From Novosphingobium sp. (lineage in GTDB: Bacteria > Pseudomonadota > Alphaproteobacteria > Sphingomonadales > Sphingomonadaceae), in assembly GCA_009885425.1 (NCBI GenBank), contig VFKS01000523.1, positions 1 through 10,967 of the forward strand: a DNA stretch of 10,967 nucleotides, read 5' to 3'. The position numbers and the translations under genes are program-made. Within the stretch, counting starts at the first letter, position 1. Every line of letters starts with the position of its first letter. Below the pieces are notes generated by a model. That model did no database searches, was not told where the DNA came from, and saw nothing but the letters and a program-made list of their open reading frames with translations. Shown in pieces: positions 6,710-10,967 of this stretch.

Positions 6710-7459
6710 TCAATCCTGACGCGGCACCAGGTTGACCGCCGAGTACTTGCCTCGTCGATCGACCTCGATATCGAATTCAAGTCGGTCACCTTCATTGAGG
6801 CCCGCCATGCCTGAGCGTTCCACCGCGCTGATGTGAACGAAGGCATCGGGCTGGCCATCATCGCGGGTGATAAAGCCAAAGCCCTTCATCGCGTTGAAAA
6901 ACTTGACTGTCCCGGTCGAGCGTTCGCCGGTCAGCTCGCGCTGCGGCGCTTCTTCGCGCTTTTCAACCGCGATCACATCGCCAACGACTTCGAGCTCTGC
7001 GGCCGAAACCTTGCCGCCACGATCAACCAGCTGGAACTTGAGCTGCTGCCCTTCGGCCAGGCCTTCCAACCCGGCGCGTTCCACGGCACTGATGTGCACG
7101 AACACGTCTTCGCCGCCTTCATCGCGCTGGATGAAGCCGAAGCCCTTGGCAGAGTTGAAAAACTTGACCACGCCGCTGCCTTCGCCAACGACCTGAGCCG
7201 GCATGCCGCGATCACCGCCGCCACCGCCGCCGCCGCGCGGGCCGCCACGATCGCCGCCACCGAAGCCGCCGCCACCGCTGCCACCGCCGCCGCCGAAGCC
7301 GCCACGGTTGCCGCCGCCGCTGTAGCGGTCGCCACCGCCACCGCCACCAAAGCGATCACCGCCGCCACCGGCGTTGCCCGCAAATGGATCGAAACCTTCT
7401 TCTCCGAAGCCGTCCCGCTTGTCGCGCCCACGGCCGCGACGTCCTCTATCGAAACCCAT
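6710..7459 (-). CDS. Double cold-shock-domain protein with Gly/Arg-rich N-terminal tail
   Basis: The 249-residue product carries two cold-shock (OB-fold) domains for single-stranded RNA/DNA binding. CSD1 is about residues 93-160, with RNP1 K105-G-F-G-F-I110 and RNP2 V119-F-V-H-I123. CSD2 is about 180-247, with K192-G-F-G-F-I197 and A206-F-V-H-I210. Residues 1-85 are predicted disordered: a charged start (R/D/E-rich, 5-25) and then a glycine tract with RGG at 52-54 and 71-73 and repeated GGDR units. I chose the ATG at 7459 because the family's charged MGFDRG-type N terminus begins there; an in-frame extension to 7765 would fill the whole intergenic region with unrelated sequence. Two-CSD proteins are known in alphaproteobacteria; the added Gly/Arg tail suggests an RNA chaperone with multivalent binding. 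A hairpin lies in its 5' leader, and a terminator follows it. Confidence 0.88.
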   Translation of the reverse strand: MGFDRGRRGRGRDKRDGFGEEGFDPFAGNAGGGGDRFGGGGGGDRYSGGGNRGGFGGGGGSGGGGFGGGDRGGPRGGGGGGGDRGMPAQVVGEGSGVVKFFNSAKGFGFIQRDEGGEDVFVHISAVERAGLEGLAEGQQLKFQLVDRGGKVSAAELEVVGDVIAVEKREEAPQRELTGERSTGTVKFFNAMKGFGFITRDDGQPDAFVHISAVERSGMAGLNEGDRLEFDIEVDRRGKYSAVNLVPRQD

Positions 7460-7497
7460 AAACCTAGTCGTACCTTCGCATCGCCCCACTAGACACG

Positions 7498-7527
7498 GTC
7501 TGAAAACGCGGACGAATCGCTTCAGAC
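7498..7527 (-). promoter_or_regulatory. Stem-loop in the cold-shock gene's 5' leader
   Basis: A 7-bp perfect stem (GTCTGAA 7498-7504 with TTCAGAC 7521-7527) encloses an inner 3-bp GCG/CGC pairing (7508-7510 with 7518-7520) and a 7-base loop. It lies 39-68 bases upstream of the ATG at 7459 on the - strand, inside any plausible 5' leader. Cold-shock mRNAs often use structured leaders to control stability and translation with temperature. That role here is inference; only the pairing is seen. Confidence 0.4.
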
Positions 7528-7747
7528 GACAGGACAGACGGCCCAAAGGCCCCCTCCTCTGCACTTTTCCACATATCCCAATTGATCGGCCAAGGCGAAT
7601 GGATTCGCGAGCGACCGGATCGCGCTTTCTTGCGAACGCGACAACTGTGACATTTCTGCACAACACCGCGGCTGTAATGGTGCCAAAAGTGCGAACGTAT
7701 TGTGCGCCATGCTTGCCAGCCTCGGCGACGCTTGGCAGAGCGGCGTC

Positions 7748-7753
7748 AAGGAG
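7748..7753 (+). promoter_or_regulatory. Ribosome binding site deciding the DUF442 start
   Basis: AAGGAG, 10 bases before the ATG at 7764. It supports the 143-residue product over a frame that stays open upstream to 7374 across the intergenic region and the cold-shock gene. Confidence 0.75.
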
Positions 7754-7763
7754 TGCCCTTGCC

Positions 7764-8195
7764 ATGTTTCGCCGACTTAACGATCACATGTTCGTCAGCC
7801 CCCAGATCGGCCTGACCGAAGTTGCCGAAGCCGCGAGACAAGGCATTGTTATGATTGTAAACAATCGCCCAGAAGACGAAAGTGATGATCAGGTTCCGGG
7901 GCCTGATATCGAAGCTGCCGCAAAAGCCGCCGGAATGGCCTATGTCGCCATTCCGGTGACTCATGCTGGCTGGTCCGAGGGCCAGGTCCGGGCGATGGCG
8001 ACTGCCCTGGCGCAAGCGCAAGGCCCGGTGCTGGCCTATTGCCGCTCGGGAACTCGTTCGACCTTGCTGTGGGCGTTGGCTGAGGCGAGCACCGGCGCGA
8101 GCCCCCACGCCTTGACCGCTGCCGCAGCTCAGGCGGGCTATGATCTTGGACCGATTCGCGCGCTGATCGATATGCTATCGGCCGGGGAGCGATAG
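7764..8195 (+). CDS. DUF442/TIGR01244-family phosphatase-like or sulfurtransferase-like protein
   Basis: The 143-residue cytoplasmic protein is a single small domain. It starts M-F-R-R-L-N-D-H-M-F-V-S-P-Q, a typical opening for this family, followed by the V32-N-N-R-P-E-D-E block. The active-site loop is C93-R-S-G-T-R98-S. The arginine comes five residues after the cysteine (CX4R), unlike the CX5R of classical tyrosine phosphatases and like rhodanese loops. This fits the family's mixed naming as sulfurtransferase or dual-specificity phosphatase. In other bacteria this domain can be fused to, or sit next to, a metallo-beta-lactamase-fold persulfide dioxygenase; no such partner is here. It is the first gene of a rightward run; the next gene starts 7 bases after its stop. 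The family call is good, but the substrate is unknown. Confidence 0.85.
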   Translation: MFRRLNDHMFVSPQIGLTEVAEAARQGIVMIVNNRPEDESDDQVPGPDIEAAAKAAGMAYVAIPVTHAGWSEGQVRAMATALAQAQGPVLAYCRSGTRSTLLWALAEASTGASPHALTAAAAQAGYDLGPIRALIDMLSAGER

Positions 8196-8202
8196 CGCGG
8201 CG

Positions 8203-8604
8203 ATGTTGCTTCAGCTTGCCCAGATCGGCGCTTCGCTTTTCGCCATCTTGCTGCTGGCATGGTTGTGCCGATGGATGCGGCTGGGCGAAGATGTGCGGAT
8301 CGCCGGAGAAGATCATGCCCGCCGTCTTGCTGCGGAGGCCCATTGCGGGTTCACGCCGAGCGAGTTGGTGCTCGACCGGGCCGGGATCGCCGCCTTGCTG
8401 CGCGATGATCGGGGCCGGGTGATGTTGCTGCGCCGTCACGGGGCACAGTTTGCCGGGCGGTTGCTCGATAGCCATGCCTTCGCCCGGCTCGACCGCAACC
8501 TGCTGACGATCGGCACGGATGAGCAAGCCTTTGGAACGATTACCCTCGATCTGGGTGACCAGGCGCAGGTCTGGGCCAGTAGCCTGCGCCGATTGGGGAA
8601 CTGA
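8203..8604 (+). CDS. Unknown single-pass membrane protein
   Basis: I do not recognise this 133-residue protein. Residues 5-24 form one hydrophobic helix with no charge before it and arginines just after it (R23, R26), which suggests the N terminus outside and a cytoplasmic tail. The tail (about 25-133) is mixed, with an I/L-rich and R-rich central part (D58-R-A-G-I-A-A-L-L-R-D-D-R-G-R-V-M-L-L-R-R-H) that looks like a small alpha/beta fold. It has two cysteines, C22 and C48, and no catalytic motif. GGGGAG (8184-8189) lies inside the end of the preceding gene, 13 bases before the ATG. Gaps to its neighbours are 7 and 5 bases, so it is almost certainly co-transcribed with the DUF442 and hydroxylase genes. 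Its GC content and codon use look like those of its neighbours, which supports a real gene. Confidence 0.75.
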   Translation: MLLQLAQIGASLFAILLLAWLCRWMRLGEDVRIAGEDHARRLAAEAHCGFTPSELVLDRAGIAALLRDDRGRVMLLRRHGAQFAGRLLDSHAFARLDRNLLTIGTDEQAFGTITLDLGDQAQVWASSLRRLGN

Positions 8605-8609
8605 ACACT

Positions 8610-9509
8610 ATGGCTCCTGGCTTCAATCCGGTCGATTTTGCGGTTCCCGGCTTTGTCCTGCTGGTCGTGCTCGAAATGGTCTGGGCCAAGCGCCGATCGC
8701 CCGATGCCTATGAGCCGCGCGATACGCTGGCCTCGCTGGCGATGGGGCTCGGCAGTACCATAGCCGGTCTGCTGACTGCCGGACTGGTTGGGACAGTCTA
8801 TATTGGGCTCGCTCAATACAGCCTGTTCGAAGTGCCGTGGGCCTGGTGGGCCTGGGGCCTATGCTTCGTTTTGGACGATCTGGCCTATTACTGGTTCCAC
8901 CGCACCGCGCACCGGGTCCGCTGGTTCTGGGCCAGCCACGTCAACCACCATTCGAGCCAGCACTACAACCTGTCGACCGCGCTGCGCCAGACCTGGACCG
9001 GAACGATTGCGCTGGGCTTCATCTTCCGCCTGCCGTTGCTGCTGATCGGGTTCCCCCCGGCGATGATCTTTTTCTGCGCTGGCCTGAACCTGATCTACCA
9101 GTTCTGGTTCCACACCGAAGCCGTGCGCAAATGTCCGCGCTGGTTCGAAGCGGTCATGAACACCCCCAGCCACCACCGCGTCCACCACGCCACCAACCCG
9201 GTCTATCTTGACCGCAATTATGCCGGGGTGTTCATCGTCTGGGACCGGCTGTTCGGCACCTTTCAACCCGAACTGGACGATCAGCAAATCCGCTATGGAA
9301 TCGTCAAGCAACTGGGCAGTTTCAATCTGCTGTGGGTTGCCTTTCACGAATGGATCGGGATCGCCCGCGATGTCAGGAATGCGCCGTGGGGAGCCAAGCT
9401 GGGCTATCTGATGCGCCCCCCGGGCTGGAGCCACGATGACAGCCGCGATACCTCCGATGCGCTGCGCGCCCGCTGGCAGGCACTGCAGGTGCCACCGCCT
9501 GCCGAATAG
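8610..9509 (+). CDS. Sterol desaturase/fatty acid hydroxylase family membrane enzyme
   Basis: The 299-residue integral membrane protein carries the histidine clusters that bind a di-iron centre in this superfamily: H97-x3-H101, H110-x2-H113-H114, and H188-H189-x2-H192-H193, with H118 and H168 as possible extra ligands. D89-D90 precede the first box. Hydrophobic segments are visible at about 10-25, 44-68, 76-95 and 132-165. The family oxidises C-H bonds of lipids (sterols, fatty acids, carotenoids, alkylglycerols) using O2. The substrate here cannot be read from the sequence. The ATG at 8610 follows the previous stop by 5 bases. A GMC-family oxidoreductase begins 61 bases downstream and could act on a hydroxylated product, but that link is inference. 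Confidence 0.93.
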   Translation: MAPGFNPVDFAVPGFVLLVVLEMVWAKRRSPDAYEPRDTLASLAMGLGSTIAGLLTAGLVGTVYIGLAQYSLFEVPWAWWAWGLCFVLDDLAYYWFHRTAHRVRWFWASHVNHHSSQHYNLSTALRQTWTGTIALGFIFRLPLLLIGFPPAMIFFCAGLNLIYQFWFHTEAVRKCPRWFEAVMNTPSHHRVHHATNPVYLDRNYAGVFIVWDRLFGTFQPELDDQQIRYGIVKQLGSFNLLWVAFHEWIGIARDVRNAPWGAKLGYLMRPPGWSHDDSRDTSDALRARWQALQVPPPAE

Positions 9510-9511
9510 GA

Positions 9512-9539
9512 TTGCGCTCGTTTAAATGGCCGATTAACT
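9512..9539 (+). promoter_or_regulatory. Weak candidate promoter before the GMC oxidoreductase
   Basis: TTGCGC (9512-9517) and TTAACT (9534-9539) are 16 bases apart within the 61-bp gap between the hydroxylase and the GMC gene. The -10 match is poor. The gap is the only one in the rightward run long enough for a promoter, but read-through is equally possible. A short CTGC-CAAA-GCAG repeat (9543-9554) follows and lacks a T run, so it is not a terminator. Confidence 0.2.
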
Positions 9540-9570
9540 CCGCTGCCAAAGCAGTTGAGGAATCGGGCAG

Positions 9571-10967
9571 ATGGATCAGTTTGACGTTATCGTGATCGGC
9601 GGCGGCAGCGCGGGTAGCGCGGCGGCGGGCCGTTTGGCCGAAGATCCCAGCCGCTCTGTCTGCCTGCTTGAAGCCGGCGGCACCAACGACAATATGTGGA
9701 TCAAGACCCCCGGCTTCATGCCGTGGATCCCCAAGAAATCGAACTATCGGTTCGATACCGTCCCGCAGAAGGGGCTGAATGGCCGGATCGGCTATCAGCC
9801 GCGCGGGCGGGGTCTTGGCGGGTCATCAGCGATCAACGCGATGGTCTATATCCGCGGCAACAAGTTCGACTACGATCAGTGGGCGCAGCTGGGCTGCACC
9901 GGCTGGGCCTACGACGACGTCTTGCCCTACTTCAAACGGTCCGAAGGCAACGAGCGCGGCGGGGATGAATTCCACGGCAGCGACGGTCCGCTGAACGTGA
10001 TGGATCAGCGCTGGCCCAATCCCGGCAGCCACGCCTTTGTGGCCAGCGCAGAGAGCCTGCAGCTTGGCAACACCCCCGATTTCAACGGCGCGCAGCAGGA
10101 TGGCTTCGGGCTCTATCAGGTCACCCAGAAAGCTGGTGAGCGCTGGTCGGCAGCGCGAGCTTACCTCAGCGAAAAGCCCAACCTGGTAATCCGGACCGGA
10201 GCGCTGGTCGAACGGCTGGTGATCGAGAATGGCCGGGTCACCGGAGTCGCTGTCCGGTTCGGCGGCAAGCGCGAAGTGATCCGGGCGCGGGGCGGGGTGG
10301 TGCTGTCGGCTGGGGCCTTTGGCTCGCCGCAGATCATGATGCTGTCCGGGATCGGCCCGGCCGCGCATTTGACGCAGCAGGGCATTGCGGTGGCGCTGGA
10401 CAAGCCCGCAGTCGGCGCTGACTTGCAGGATCACATCGATTTCGTCGCCAGCTGGTCGACCCAATCGAAAGAGCTGATCGGCGATTCGGTCAGCGGATCG
10501 TGGCGGATGCTGAAAGCGATCATCGAGCATCGCCGCAAACGCACCGGGATCATGACCACACCGTTCGCCGAAGGCGGCGGGTTCTGGCGTTCAAACCCCG
10601 ATCTGCCAGCGGCCGACATCCAATATCACTTCGTACCCGCAATGCTCGAAGACCACGGCCGCACGTCTGTGCACGGCCACGGTTTTTCGATCCACGCCTG
10701 CGTTCTGCGCCCGGAAAGCCGGGGCACGGTGCAGCTGGCCAGCGCCGATCCAGCCGCGGCGCCGCTAATCGATCCCAATTTCCTCGCCGATGATCGCGAT
10801 ATGGCCACGTTGCGCGCCGGGGTCCGGCTGATGTACCGGATCGCCGAAGTCGGTGCGCTTGCCGAATTCGGTCCGACCGCGCGCCAGCCGGTTGATCTGG
10901 CCGACGATGCTGCACTCGACGCGCTGATCCGCAGCCGCGCCGATACCGTCTATCACCCGGTCGGCAC
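9571..10967 (+). CDS. GMC-family FAD oxidoreductase (choline/alcohol dehydrogenase-like), truncated by the window edge
   Basis: The reading frame is open from the ATG at 9571 to the end of the window, giving 465 residues. Members are usually about 530 residues, so roughly 65 are missing. The FAD-binding Rossmann motif is V7-I-V-I-G-G-G-S-A-G15, with the ribose-binding acidic residue in L32-L-E34-A-G. The first GMC signature is G79-R-G-L-G-G-S-S-A-I-N-A-M-V-Y (79-93), and the second is G248-A-F-G-S-P-Q-I-M-M-L-S-G-I-G-P (248-263). The window ends in Y461-H-P-V-G, the motif that carries the catalytic-site histidine. TTGAGG (9555-9560) lies 10 bases before the ATG. The family oxidises primary alcohols such as choline or long-chain alcohols, with electrons passed through FAD. 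The substrate is undecided; no betaine genes are nearby, so BetA is not assumed. Confidence 0.94.
   Translation, partial: MDQFDVIVIGGGSAGSAAAGRLAEDPSRSVCLLEAGGTNDNMWIKTPGFMPWIPKKSNYRFDTVPQKGLNGRIGYQPRGRGLGGSSAINAMVYIRGNKFDYDQWAQLGCTGWAYDDVLPYFKRSEGNERGGDEFHGSDGPLNVMDQRWPNPGSHAFVASAESLQLGNTPDFNGAQQDGFGLYQVTQKAGERWSAARAYLSEKPNLVIRTGALVERLVIENGRVTGVAVRFGGKREVIRARGGVVLSAGAFGSPQIMMLSGIGPAAHLTQQGIAVALDKPAVGADLQDHIDFVASWSTQSKELIGDSVSGSWRMLKAIIEHRRKRTGIMTTPFAEGGGFWRSNPDLPAADIQYHFVPAMLEDHGRTSVHGHGFSIHACVLRPESRGTVQLASADPAAAPLIDPNFLADDRDMATLRAGVRLMYRIAEVGALAEFGPTARQPVDLADDAALDALIRSRADTVYHPVG

Larger units (their letters stand above)
7460..7763. other. Divergent intergenic region, 304 bp
   Basis: This gap separates the leftward cold-shock gene from the rightward DUF442 cluster and must hold the promoters for both. 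It contains a hairpin close to the cold-shock start (7498-7527), a perfect GCGAAT-GG-ATTCGC palindrome (7595-7608), and a looser CGCGA...TCGCG pair (7606-7610, 7620-7624). A short GGCC-CAAA-GGCC repeat lies near 7540-7552. I could not pick -35/-10 boxes with confidence on either strand. Open frames that cross it (a - strand extension from 7765 and a + strand extension from 7374) show no domain and are probably chance. The distance leaves room for a long 5' leader on the cold-shock mRNA, a common trait of that family. Confidence 0.6.

Noticed and set aside
6833..7492. + strand Ala/Thr-rich open frame opposite the cold-shock gene
   Set aside because: The Ala/Thr runs are the complement of glycine codons; no independent gene evidence.
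7374..7763. N-terminal extension of the DUF442 gene upstream to 7374
   Set aside because: It would overlap the cold-shock gene antisense, while AAGGAG and a family-typical N terminus mark 7764.
7460..7765. N-terminal extension of the cold-shock gene to 7765
   Set aside because: It covers the whole divergent intergenic region with sequence unlike any cold-shock protein and overlaps the start of the DUF442 gene.
7764..8195. DUF442 gene as part of a persulfide/sulfide oxidation operon
   Set aside because: No persulfide dioxygenase, sulfide:quinone reductase or related regulator is in the window.
8610..9509. Membrane hydroxylase as a carotenoid hydroxylase
   Set aside because: The histidine boxes fit the broad superfamily, but no carotenoid genes are nearby, so a specific substrate is not supported.
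9571..10967. GMC oxidoreductase named as choline dehydrogenase BetA
   Set aside because: Family signatures do not fix the substrate, and no betB, betI or choline transporter is visible.

Overview
The window is GC-rich, densely packed bacterial chromosome. The set of genes fits an alphaproteobacterium, most likely a sphingomonad (Sphingomonas, Novosphingobium or Erythrobacter type). This placement is inferred from the argD-argF-hslO order, a two-cold-shock-domain protein, a Spinster-type MFS carrier, a DUF442 protein and a sterol-desaturase-family protein. No marker gene such as rRNA is present to confirm it. I see no mobile element, tRNA, rRNA, CRISPR array, phage gene or defence island.

Layout, left to right. 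Positions 1-53 are the tail of an OmpA-like gene, closed by a clear intrinsic terminator (77-106). A periplasmic Cu/Zn superoxide dismutase lipoprotein (sodC, 148-675, +) follows. It meets a leftward block end to end, with only 3 bp between the stops. Read in its own direction (right to left), the leftward block is: a glycine-rich two-domain cold-shock protein (7459-6710), a hairpin and a strong terminator (6695-6608), argD (6559-5366), argF (5369-4443), hslO (4446-3535), a small secreted DUF3617-like protein (3421-3011), queC (2970-2275) and an MFS carrier (2253-679). argD/argF and argF/hslO overlap by 4 bases each (ATGA and GTGA), so these three form a translationally coupled operon.

A 304-bp divergent intergenic region (7460-7763) separates the cold-shock gene from a rightward cluster. 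This cluster has a DUF442/TIGR01244-type small phosphatase or sulfurtransferase (7764-8195), an unrecognised single-pass membrane protein (8203-8604), a sterol desaturase/fatty acid hydroxylase family di-iron membrane enzyme (8610-9509) and, after 61 bp, a GMC-family FAD oxidoreductase (9571 to the window edge, incomplete).

Functionally this is mostly core metabolism: arginine biosynthesis (ArgD, ArgF), queuosine precursor synthesis (QueC), and protein and redox stress functions (Hsp33, SodC, cold-shock protein). The right end is a lipid or alcohol oxidation neighbourhood of unknown substrate. I did not find a convincing new multi-gene system. The points most worth a second look are the Gly/Arg-rich tail on the double cold-shock protein and its structured leader, the unknown membrane protein locked between the DUF442 and hydroxylase genes, and the terminator-free convergence of sodC with the MFS gene.
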